The notes under the pieces are model-generated. The model was not told the DNA's origin. It saw nothing but the letters and a program-made list of their open reading frames with translations, and made no database searches. Positions 22,985 through 30,254 of a stretch of 64,000 nt of DNA are shown one piece after another. A program made the position numbers and the translations under genes. Where the stretch lies: assembly GCA_021292165.1 (NCBI GenBank), contig CM037876.1, forward strand, positions 282,074,521 through 282,138,520, given 5' to 3'. This DNA is from Shinisaurus crocodilurus (taxonomy: Eukaryota > Chordata > Lepidosauria > Squamata > Shinisauridae). Positions within the stretch are counted from its first letter, which is position 1. The number at the start of each line of letters is the position of its first letter.

Positions 22985-23251
22985 ATTTACTTATTTGTTT
23001 ATTATTTCAGTTTATATCCTGCTTTTCTTTATATATCGCACCCAAGACAGCTAGCAACAGTAATAACAATAAAAATATGATAAAGCGGTTTTTAAAGACA
23101 TTACAGATTTTTTAAAGTCAACTATCATTAAAATTAAAAAGAACACTTAAAACCAATAACAAACACCAACAGAGGCCACATTAACACATTAAGACGAGCC
23201 ATGAATAAATAAGTCAAGTCAGCTTGACAGTCCAAAGGGCTAAATTAAAAG
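22985..23251 (-). mobile_element. L3/CR1-like LINE 3' end, left of the Ngaro-like insertion
   Basis: ATTATTTCAGTTTATATCCTGC and an A-rich, C-poor block ending CTAAATTAAAAG have the layout of this LINE's non-coding 3' terminus on the minus strand. The sequence resumes at 30255, directly after the inserted element. Confidence 0.6.
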
Positions 23252-23444
23252 AAAGAACTTCCAATGGCCCCTATGTGGAAACAGGGAGAAGGCTTGCGCG
23301 TGGGGGAGGAGAGAGGAGGCAGGCACCTGGTCTGGTAGGTCACGGGAAGAGCCAATGGCTCAGAAGGGCGGGGACCCAGGTAAGAGCTTATTTAAGCTCC
23401 TGGGTTCCCGCCTTCAGCCTCTTTGCTCCTGTGTTTTTCCAGCT
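23252..23444 (+). repeat. Split direct repeat A, copy A1
   Basis: 193 bp from AAAGAACTTCCAATGGCCCC to TGTTTTTCCAGCT. It matches 29429-29621 with no difference or gap that I can see, offset 6177. The initial AAA is shared with the end of repeat B at the B1-A2 junction. Confidence 0.95.
23352..23399 (+). promoter_or_regulatory. Putative RNA polymerase II promoter in repeat A1
   Basis: CCAAT (23352-23356), a GC box GGGCGGGG (23366-23373) and a TATA-like TTATTTAA inside the perfect palindrome GAGCTTATTTAAGCTC (23384-23399) occur in the usual order. Transcription would be expected to start about 25-30 bp downstream, near 23420-23430, still inside A1. The same set is present in A2 at 29529-29576. 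Confidence 0.6.
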
Positions 23445-23493
23445 GAATCACATCGTCCTCCTCCTCGATCGTCATCTGGTATCGTTCCTTTGT

Positions 23494-23512
23494 TTGTGTG
23501 TGTGTGTGTGTG
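23494..23512 (+). repeat. (TG)n microsatellite in the element leader
   Basis: About nine TG dinucleotides just after repeat A1. They lie in the untranslated leader. Confidence 0.9.
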
Positions 23513-24472
23513 CATGGGTGCTTTGGGAAGGATCGGGTGTGTTTGTTGGCTGAAAGAGTGCTGAATAGTGGAGATACTGGGGATTTATAAGTAAAGTTTT
23601 GTTCTTACTGCTTTTGTTCCTACTGTTGCTGTAAGGTTGTTTTGTGTGGGAGGGGGTGATACCGTTGCAGCGCCACGTGCTCCGCCGCCTGGCTTCGGCA
23701 CAGCCCTTTACTTTTATTTTATTGCCCTTCACCTTTAGTTTACTTGCCTTATAGTCTTTTAGTTGCTTTTGCCTTGCTTGCCTGAAAGTTCTTTCAGTTG
23801 TTTTAATCACTTTACCGATCAGCTGTTACAGAGGCTTAGCTTTAGAACAGCAGCAGGCCGCAGTAGATTATCGGCGTTGCTTAGCAACGGAATTTGTTTA
23901 TTTCCTTCTACGGAACAGCTGGTCCCTGGTGCCTCTCGCTACGGTGCTTAGCTGCCTTTTGTTTTGAGAAGGGCTGCTGCTCCATTGTGTTTAGCAAGAA
24001 GCTAATCAATTTAGTCATAAACAATTTAAATCAACATTTAATTAATAAACAGATCCTGTAGCTTATGCTGGCTCAGCTTGTCTGAGCGTGGAAAGCTAAG
24101 CAGGGTCAAGCCTGGTTATAATCAATTTAATCAATTTTTGGATTCATTTAAGTAAACTTTAATCAGTTTGATCAATCTATTAAATCAATTGATTTACTAC
24201 TCCCCCCCAAAATAAAAATTAAAAAAAAAATAATAATTAAAAAAAAAAAAATTTTTTTTCTCCCCCTTTCTTTTTCTTTCCCTGCTACTCAAATAAACTG
24301 AATCAATCTGATCAACTAGCTGAATTAATTTATTTGATTCTTCCTCCCTAATTTACTGTGCGCTGCGGTGCTGGCACAGCTGGTCTGGGCGTGGAATTAA
24401 ATAAGTATTTTACTTTAATCTTGTTGTTATTCATCAATTTCTGTTAGTGTTTCAGTTGAGGTTCCGCTCCAG
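23513..24472 (+). other. Long untranslated leader of the Ngaro-like element
   Basis: About 1 kb between repeat A1 and the Gag-like start codon. It holds two 28-bp copies of a 5S-like motif (24068 and 24368), many AATCAATTTA-type repeats at 24000-24350 and an A/T homopolymer run at 24207-24260. No conserved frame is seen. Confidence 0.6.
24068..24120 (+). repeat. 5S-rRNA/SINE-like segment in the leader
   Basis: GCTCAGCTTGTCTGAGCGTG, then AAAGCTAAGCAGGGTCAAGC and CTGGTTAT, is nearly identical to the heads of the 5S-SINEs at 13401 and 51122. It stops before the C-box part (TGGATGGGAGACC), so it is a truncated head. A second diverged 28-bp copy of its first part occurs at about 24369-24396 (CTGGCACAGCTGGTCTGGGC). 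Confidence 0.75.
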
Positions 24473-25894
24473 ATGCCTCCCAAGAAAAATCAGGGTGGCA
24501 AGAAGGGCAAAGGACATGCTCCTAGGCAACCAGCAAAACATCCGCCACCGGCTCGTGTTTCCTCGTCAGATGAAGAGGACCTTGATGCTTCAAGGGTTGC
24601 CAAGAAAGGGCGGGCAGGGCAGGGCCTCTCTATGCGTGGCAGATCAAAGGATAATGTTCTGCATTCTTTTTCAGCTCAATTAGAAGAAATGGCAGCCACT
24701 ATTAATGCCATGGCCCCGTCAAAGCCCAGCACGAGCCGTTTTTCTAGGGAGCATGCAGTGGAATCACCTCCACGTGCGTGGGACCAAGAATTTGATGAAA
24801 CAGATGCACCAGAGAGGGGTGAGTATTACCCACACAATGGCAGGGCATCATGGCCGTATAGGCACACAAGTCCACCACGTGGATTCAACCATTATTATCA
24901 AGGCCCAGCTGTGCCACCCCCACCGGGGTGGCCATATTATTGGGGTCAGCCGCCTTCTTCACCTACAAGATCCCCCTCACATTCCAGAAGAGCACCAAAG
25001 AATCATCATGCATGCAGGGTAGATAGTGACGGGGAGTCTTCTCAGGTGAAGAAGGCATGTGTAAAGGTGTGGTCTGGCCCGCGGGGCCATACTGTGACCG
25101 AGTCTAAAATGCACTCCACAGTTGATATGGTAGATCATTACCCTCGCGTAGGAGCGGGCGCCATGCCCTCTGGCGCCCCCTCCTTTCCGTTGGGATACCA
25201 TTTGGCCCCTGCAACCAAGGAGAAAATAATCCGTGGTGAATATGTTGATATTTTCTCCCTCCTGACAAGAGAAAATGAAACTGCTGATAATGATAAAACC
25301 AGTGAAAAAGACCAAGAGGCAGTAAAGCGCAAAAAACCAGCCCGCAATTGGGCCAATTGGTTGCCAGGGTTTATCATTTATATGGGCATCATTCAGCAGC
25401 AGTTTCCCGATCGAGCAGCTACCATTACCAAATACCTAGATATAATTTATCGGGCTTATTCTGGCTTTGAGGGTGGCGCTTGGTTAGCATACGATGAAGG
25501 GTTTAGGAAAAAGGCTGCCTTTCATGATGACATAAGATGGGACAAGAAAGATCATGATTTGTGGTTAGAATACATGATCCCTGCCAGGCCTATTTCAGGT
25601 GAGAGGTCTGAGAGTGGTCATGTTTTGTCCAAGGGAGCGCCTGCCTTCAACCCCCGTGCTTCCACAGGGCAGGCGGTTCAACCCCGCCAGGCGTGCTGGG
25701 ATTATGCCTACAAAGGGCACTGTGGGCGCACGGAGTGCCCATACAAGCATGCATGTGCAGTCTGTGGAGGCTCCCACACGTCAGTATCCTGTTTTCGTTT
25801 GCGGGGCTCAAGGGGTGGTTTCAAGGGTGCAGGGCCCAAGCGGCAACACGGGACTGGCCAACACCCTTCGACAAAAGGGCCCCAGCCCAATTAG
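24473..25894 (+). CDS. Gag-like protein of the Ngaro-like element
   Basis: 473 residues, uninterrupted. The first 30 residues are rich in Lys, Gly and Pro (MPPKKNQGG start), then comes a low-complexity Pro/Ser/Arg region to about residue 190 and a more ordered part at about 230-370 (LAPATKEKIIRGEYVDIFSL, then NWANWLPGFIIYMGII). Two putative zinc-binding motifs follow at about 408-442. One has spacing C-x8-C-x4-C-x3-H, similar to CCCH fingers, and the other C-x2-C-x3-H-x4-C, similar to the retroviral-type knuckle but one residue short. A basic Gly-rich tail ends the protein. By analogy it would bind the element RNA and form particles. The ATG at 24473 is the first in frame. The next ORF overlaps it in another frame. 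Confidence 0.8.
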   Translation: MPPKKNQGGKKGKGHAPRQPAKHPPPARVSSSDEEDLDASRVAKKGRAGQGLSMRGRSKDNVLHSFSAQLEEMAATINAMAPSKPSTSRFSREHAVESPPRAWDQEFDETDAPERGEYYPHNGRASWPYRHTSPPRGFNHYYQGPAVPPPPGWPYYWGQPPSSPTRSPSHSRRAPKNHHACRVDSDGESSQVKKACVKVWSGPRGHTVTESKMHSTVDMVDHYPRVGAGAMPSGAPSFPLGYHLAPATKEKIIRGEYVDIFSLLTRENETADNDKTSEKDQEAVKRKKPARNWANWLPGFIIYMGIIQQQFPDRAATITKYLDIIYRAYSGFEGGAWLAYDEGFRKKAAFHDDIRWDKKDHDLWLEYMIPARPISGERSESGHVLSKGAPAFNPRASTGQAVQPRQACWDYAYKGHCGRTECPYKHACAVCGGSHTSVSCFRLRGSRGGFKGAGPKRQHGTGQHPSTKGPQPN

Positions 25895-27494
25895 ATTACA
25901 TACGCTAGCTGCATTACTGTCTACGTACCCCAACAAGCCTGATGCCAATTACTTGCTAAGTGGTTTCAGATATGGTTTCAGAATTCCATATCAAGGTCCT
26001 CATGTGCACATGATGTCCCGTAATCAAAAATCAGTTATTGAGGCAGAGTACATAGTCCAAACCAAAATTGATAAAGAAGTGCGTGCGGGGAGGGTGTTGG
26101 GCCCATTTTCTTTGTTACCCATGCCCTCCCTACGCATATCGCCTTTGGGAATAGTTCCTAAGAAGGCCCCGGGTGAGTTTCGCATGATTCATAACTTGTC
26201 CTTTCCCATGGGTGCCTCAGTGAATGATGCTATACCGGAACACCTTTGTTCTGTCCGGTATGCGTCATTTGATTCCGCAGTTGATATGATTCGTTCCTGC
26301 GGTACTGGAGCCCTCATGGGAAAGTGCGATATTAAATCAGCATTTAGATTGCTGCCTGTCCACCCCGATGATTTTGACCTTCTTGGGTTTTGTTTCCAAA
26401 GAAAATTTTACTTCGATAGAGCCATGCCAATGGGCTGCTCCATATCGTGCTCTGCCTTTGAACGTTTTAGCTCTTTTCTTGATTGGGCCTTGAAGAACAG
26501 GACAGGCCTCGAACAGGTTGTCCACTATTTGGACGATTTTTTGTTCGCAGGCCCAGCCTGCTCTGAGCAATGTGCATTCTTGATGGACCAGTTTAATAAC
26601 TTGGCCTCTGAGCTGGGTGTTCCGTTGGCAGTCGAGAAGACTGAGGGTCCCGTTTCCACACTCAGTTTTCTTGGAATAGAATTAGATTCAGTGCAGCAGT
26701 GTTCCCGCCTCCCAAGAGAAAAACTAGTCGATATAATTGAGCGCATTTCCGTTGTATTGCAACATTCAAAAATTACGTTATGCAATTTACAGAGCATTGT
26801 TGGTCATCTCAATTTTGCATGCAGAGTGGTCGCTCCAGGGCGGGCATTTTTACGCCGTTTATGTGCAGCCATGCGGGGTCTGAAACGCCCATTCCACAGA
26901 ATTCGTGTATCGGCTGCAATGCGAGATGATCTTCATGTTTGGTTACAATTTTTAACTCAATTCAATGGTGTTTCTTTTTGGAGGCGAGAGCTGTTGCTCC
27001 AGGCAAATTTTCAGGTTCAGTCAGACGCTTCCGGTGCTATGGGATTCGGAGTTATTTTTCAAGATCAGTGGTGCGCAGCGCCATGGCCCGGGGCATGGCT
27101 GGGTTCCGGGTTATGTAAAGACATTACTTTTCTAGAGCTGTTTCCAATTTACGTGGCCGTCCATCTATGGGCAGACCTTTGGGGTAACTCAGTTGTACAT
27201 TTTTGGTGTGACAATCAAGCTACAGTGCAGATATTGAACACTATGTCTTCAAAGAACCCCAGAGTTATGTCTTTAGTCAGAGCACTTATACTGCATACTT
27301 TGAAGTGCAATATTTTGCTCAGGGCACGACACACACCCGGCCTCGACAATGGCATCGCAGACGCCTTGTCCAGGAACCAGATGCAGAGATTTCGGGCCCT
27401 TGCCCCATGGGCCCAGCAGTCCCCTGTCTTGATGCCAGATTATCTTTGGCAGATTGGCGAACAGCTGCTTCACAAGCAATTTGGTGTTCAATAG
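25599..27494 (+). CDS. Reverse transcriptase-RNase H polyprotein
   Basis: Open frame of 631 codons, +1 relative to the Gag frame. The first 100 or so residues overlap Gag and look like frame shadow, so the true start may be near or after 25895, or a frameshift product may be made. The RT core has FRMIHNLSFP, KCDIKSAFRLLPV, AMPMGCSISCSAFERF and the catalytic YLDD at about residues 310-313 (26526-26537). The RNase H domain has Asp476 (QSDASG), Glu513 (FLELFP), Asp538 (CDNQATV) and Asp588 (IADALSR), all expected acidic residues. The enzyme would copy element RNA into DNA. The thumb and RNase H order matches DIRS/Ngaro rather than LINE RTs. No inactivating change is visible. Confidence 0.92.
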   Translation: MRGLRVVMFCPRERLPSTPVLPQGRRFNPARRAGIMPTKGTVGARSAHTSMHVQSVEAPTRQYPVFVCGAQGVVSRVQGPSGNTGLANTLRQKGPSPIRLHTLAALLSTYPNKPDANYLLSGFRYGFRIPYQGPHVHMMSRNQKSVIEAEYIVQTKIDKEVRAGRVLGPFSLLPMPSLRISPLGIVPKKAPGEFRMIHNLSFPMGASVNDAIPEHLCSVRYASFDSAVDMIRSCGTGALMGKCDIKSAFRLLPVHPDDFDLLGFCFQRKFYFDRAMPMGCSISCSAFERFSSFLDWALKNRTGLEQVVHYLDDFLFAGPACSEQCAFLMDQFNNLASELGVPLAVEKTEGPVSTLSFLGIELDSVQQCSRLPREKLVDIIERISVVLQHSKITLCNLQSIVGHLNFACRVVAPGRAFLRRLCAAMRGLKRPFHRIRVSAAMRDDLHVWLQFLTQFNGVSFWRRELLLQANFQVQSDASGAMGFGVIFQDQWCAAPWPGAWLGSGLCKDITFLELFPIYVAVHLWADLWGNSVVHFWCDNQATVQILNTMSSKNPRVMSLVRALILHTLKCNILLRARHTPGLDNGIADALSRNQMQRFRALAPWAQQSPVLMPDYLWQIGEQLLHKQFGVQ

Positions 27495-28357
27495 CCCCAA
27501 GCACGCAGGAGGCCTATATGCGTTCAGGTAGGGATTTCGCTGCCTTTAGAGCGGCTGTCTGCCTCCCAATGTTGTGGCCGGTGCCAGTCGAACACCTTAT
27601 GCAGTTCTGCATTTCCAAATTGCAGAGTGGGTCATCAGTTAAGACTGTTCGAGGGAAATTAGCTGCCTTGTCCTTTTTGGCCAAGACACAGGGTATTCAC
27701 GATAACTCAAATGATTTTAGGGTAAAAAGAATCCTGGCAGGATGGTCCAGGGTGTGCCCTCGTCCACCTGACTCGAGGACCCCGGTGTCACCCGAGGTTT
27801 TACTCAAGCTCCATGAACAATGGCCTACAGTCTGCCGTTCTCCTTATGAGGCGGTTTTATTTCATGCAACAGCCTTGACGGCTTTTTTCGGCGCTCTTCG
27901 CATCTCTGAATTGGTGGTGCAATCCCGCTTGGATGGATCTGCACGCGCCCTACAATTTTTGGACCTTTCCCTACACGCCTTGTGGGCGACAATAAAAGTG
28001 AGAAGATCCAAGACTGACCAGTTGGGTAAAGGGTCTATCATATTGCTACACGCAGGATCAATGACAGAGCTGTGTCCTGTTAAGGCCCTACATGCATTTG
28101 TGGCTATACGGGGTATTGCTGATGGCAGTTTGTTTTGCCATCAAGATGGTGCGCCATTAACCAAGTTTCAATTTTGGTCAGTAACGAAGTCCGCCCTGGC
28201 GGCGGCAGGTTGGGCCCATTTGCACTTTGGAACCCACTCCTTCCGGATCGGTGCTGCATCTACTGCAGCAGAATTGGGGTTTTCTCAGGAAAAGGTTCAA
28301 GCAATGGGTCGTTGGAGGTCCCGGTCTTACCGGGCCTATGTGCGAGAGTTGCCTTGA
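27305..28357 (+). CDS. Tyrosine recombinase of the Ngaro-like element
   Basis: 350 codons, overlapping the RT/RNase H frame by 190 nt in the -1 frame. The core begins around residue 67 (APSTQEAYMRSGRDFAAF), with an N-terminal helical SAM-like domain up to about 150. The catalytic set is Arg199 (FGALRISEL), Lys236 (RRSKTDQLG), His311 and Arg314 (THSFRIGA), Trp337 in the position often held by His or Trp (MGRWRS), and nucleophile Tyr342 (SYRAYVR). Tyrosine recombinases cut and rejoin DNA through a 3'-phosphotyrosine. In these elements they insert a circular DNA intermediate, so no target duplication forms, which agrees with the flanks here. The stop at 28355 follows shortly after the nucleophile, as in related proteins. 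Confidence 0.93.
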   Translation: MQYFAQGTTHTRPRQWHRRRLVQEPDAEISGPCPMGPAVPCLDARLSLADWRTAASQAIWCSIAPSTQEAYMRSGRDFAAFRAAVCLPMLWPVPVEHLMQFCISKLQSGSSVKTVRGKLAALSFLAKTQGIHDNSNDFRVKRILAGWSRVCPRPPDSRTPVSPEVLLKLHEQWPTVCRSPYEAVLFHATALTAFFGALRISELVVQSRLDGSARALQFLDLSLHALWATIKVRRSKTDQLGKGSIILLHAGSMTELCPVKALHAFVAIRGIADGSLFCHQDGAPLTKFQFWSVTKSALAAAGWAHLHFGTHSFRIGAASTAAELGFSQEKVQAMGRWRSRSYRAYVRELP

Positions 28358-28977
28358 AGGTACTGCTGTGGGCTGTGTTTTTCTTCCAGGTCACCGGAGT
28401 GGAGGCAGGACTGTCCGTGTGCTGATTTGCGGGCACAGTATGGTGTACTGGGCAGCAAAACGAGCCGCCAATACGGGCTTTGGGTCTCACCTGGCGGTCG
28501 AGCGTTCGGCGGACGTCCATTGGATGGGTCGCCGAGGCATGAGATGGCAGCACCTCCTCCACAGTTTGTTCTGGACTGACCAGTTTTCGTCCCCCCCAGA
28601 TGTCCTGGTACTGCATTTGGGGGGGGAATGACTTGGGCTTGCTGAAAGGCAAGGCCCTGATTCTCCAGGTGCTATGCGACATAGCATCCATCCGACACCG
28701 GTGGCCGGGGGTTCGGATATTATGGTCGTTCATCATACCGCGCCTCAGTTGGCCTAAGGCCTTGAATAGGGCGGTTAGGAAGGTGAACGGCGAAATTTGT
28801 AGGGCCATAGGTGGGATCGGGTTTTGTATTCCCCATCCCAATATAACCTTGGCCCGGAGGGAGCTGTATCGGCCGGATGGGGTTCACCTATCCGATATTG
28901 GCAATGATATATTTATTGGAGATCTGCGAAGGGCCCTGCTCGCTCTTTTATCGTGCAGGTGGGGGAGATTCGACTAA
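28338..28977 (+). pseudogene. SGNH/GDSL-type hydrolase ORF, frameshifted
   Basis: Upstream part in the frame of 28227-28631: an internal ATG at 28338 overlaps the recombinase end by 20 nt. Block I reads LICGHSMVYWA, with the nucleophile Ser at 28437. The block III segment VLHLGG ends in a stop because the G-run near 28618-28625 has 8 G. The downstream part (28600-28977, another frame) starts with GGNDLG and carries block V RPDGVHLSDIGN (Asp at 28876, His at 28885). Ser, Asn-Asp and Asp-x-x-His are the SGNH hallmarks. Members of the Ngaro group are known to carry such a hydrolase, whose substrate is unknown. One extra G is the only visible lesion. It may be a true mutation, a population variant, a sequencing error or, less likely, programmed slippage. 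Confidence 0.8.
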
Positions 28978-28998
28978 GCGATAGCTTGTCTCTCCCTG

Positions 28999-29431
28999 TG
29001 GCGGGAAGTGCGGGTTTAGGCAGGAACAATTAGAGTTATGGTGATCATCCAGTGGCACCTTTCAAGGTGACTGACGTTTACCCAAGGCTGCCCTCGCCAA
29101 CGCCAGGAGGCTTGGCACGAGGGAGATTGGGACGCCTTTGGGGTTTTACCTTTCTCACCTATTTTGGGAGCCTGGAGGCGCCAAAGTAAGGTGACGATGG
29201 TAAGGCCCTCCAGCTCCACATGGAGGGCAACTGGCCGGTGGCGGGCAATCCCGCCTCCAGTTCAGTTAGGATGCATTCGCCAAATATTGGTCTTTTTTCC
29301 CGGCCAAGGGCCGGGCTAGGTTAGAACCGCACTTCACCCTTCACAGATCTTCAATTCAATAAATGTGGCCCTGATTTGAAACCATATACCCTGTGTCTGC
29401 CTCTTCTTTATCTCGCCCTTACACGCGCAAA
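28999..29431 (+). repeat. Split direct repeat B, copy B1
   Basis: About 433 bp from TGGCGGGAAGTGCGGG to ACACGCGCAAA. It aligns with 29822-30254 without gaps at offset 823, with one visible difference (CCAGCTCC here, CCAGTTCC in B2). It contains AATAAA at 29358-29363. Confidence 0.93.
29358..29363 (+). promoter_or_regulatory. Polyadenylation signal in B1
   Basis: AATAAA about 70 bp before the end of B1, in TTCAATAAATGTGG context. The equivalent in B2 is 30181-30186. Use of the B1 signal would end the RNA before A2. Confidence 0.5.
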
Positions 29432-29621
29432 GAACTTCCAATGGCCCCTATGTGGAAACAGGGAGAAGGCTTGCGCGTGGGGGAGGAGAGAGGAGGCAGG
29501 CACCTGGTCTGGTAGGTCACGGGAAGAGCCAATGGCTCAGAAGGGCGGGGACCCAGGTAAGAGCTTATTTAAGCTCCTGGGTTCCCGCCTTCAGCCTCTT
29601 TGCTCCTGTGTTTTTCCAGCT
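29429..29621 (+). repeat. Split direct repeat A, copy A2
   Basis: Identical by eye to A1. It abuts B1 with a shared AAA (29429-29431), so B1 and A2 form a head-to-tail junction like that of a circular form. Confidence 0.95.
29529..29576 (+). promoter_or_regulatory. Putative RNA polymerase II promoter in repeat A2
   Basis: CCAAT (29529-29533), GGGCGGGG (29543-29550) and the GAGCTTATTTAAGCTC palindrome (29561-29576), identical to A1. It could make a short RNA through the unique segment to the B2 poly(A) signal. Confidence 0.5.
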
Positions 29622-29821
29622 CCCTCCACTCCCGCCCTCTGAGCAGTGTAGGCTCCTCTGGCCGCCCGTTTCCTGGGGGCCGAGTAGGAATTTTGGCTCA
29701 TTGTCCCAATTGGCCGGGGCATTGGGCGTGTTTCGCCTACTCTACACTGTGAAGCAGGGTATGGGAATTTTTGAATTCGATTGTGATCCCGCCAGGGGGA
29801 TCTTAGCTAAATTGGTCGCAT
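29622..29821 (+). other. Unique 200-bp segment between A2 and B2
   Basis: Not repeated elsewhere in the window. It follows A2 where A1 would continue into the leader, and precedes B2 where B1 follows the hydrolase. It holds CTACTCTACACTGTGAAGC and a CCAATTGG palindrome (CCCAATTGGCCGGGGC). The 134-codon frame across it is mainly repeat A and is not a gene. Confidence 0.7.
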
Positions 29822-30254
29822 TGGCGGGAAGTGCGGGTTTAGGCAGGAACAATTAGAGTTATGGTGATCATCCAGTGGCACCTTTCAAGGTGACTGACGT
29901 TTACCCAAGGCTGCCCTCGCCAACGCCAGGAGGCTTGGCACGAGGGAGATTGGGACGCCTTTGGGGTTTTACCTTTCTCACCTATTTTGGGAGCCTGGAG
30001 GCGCCAAAGTAAGGTGACGATGGTAAGGCCCTCCAGTTCCACATGGAGGGCAACTGGCCGGTGGCGGGCAATCCCGCCTCCAGTTCAGTTAGGATGCATT
30101 CGCCAAATATTGGTCTTTTTTCCCGGCCAAGGGCCGGGCTAGGTTAGAACCGCACTTCACCCTTCACAGATCTTCAATTCAATAAATGTGGCCCTGATTT
30201 GAAACCATATACCCTGTGTCTGCCTCTTCTTTATCTCGCCCTTACACGCGCAAA
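29822..30254 (+). repeat. Split direct repeat B, copy B2
   Basis: Second copy of repeat B with the terminal ACACGCGCAAA at the right boundary. The outer sequence AATGTTTTTTGCC belongs to the host LINE. Confidence 0.93.

Larger units (their letters stand above)
23252..30254 (+). mobile_element. Ngaro-like tyrosine-recombinase retrotransposon, nearly intact
   Basis: Layout is A1 (23252-23444), leader, Gag-like ORF, RT/RNase H, tyrosine recombinase, SGNH-type hydrolase, B1 (28999-29431), A2 (29429-29621), 200 bp unique, B2 (29822-30254). Ngaro elements of the DIRS order are defined by split direct repeats, a tyrosine recombinase in place of an integrase and, in many animal members, a hydrolase frame. 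No LTRs, integrase or methyltransferase domain are seen, which argues against Gypsy and DIRS1 types. A copies are identical and B copies differ at one base (29212 region, C versus T), so insertion is recent. No target duplication is visible. The only clear defect is a G-run frameshift in the hydrolase. Confidence 0.9.

Noticed and set aside
28360..28392. Mini-intron between recombinase and hydrolase (GTACTG to TTCTTCCAG)
   Set aside because: It would be about 30 nt, below the size vertebrate splicing can handle, and the hydrolase frame reads through it openly.
23252..30254. LTR retrotransposon or endogenous retrovirus
   Set aside because: There are no LTRs, primer binding site, integrase, protease or envelope. 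The recombinase and split repeats indicate the DIRS order.
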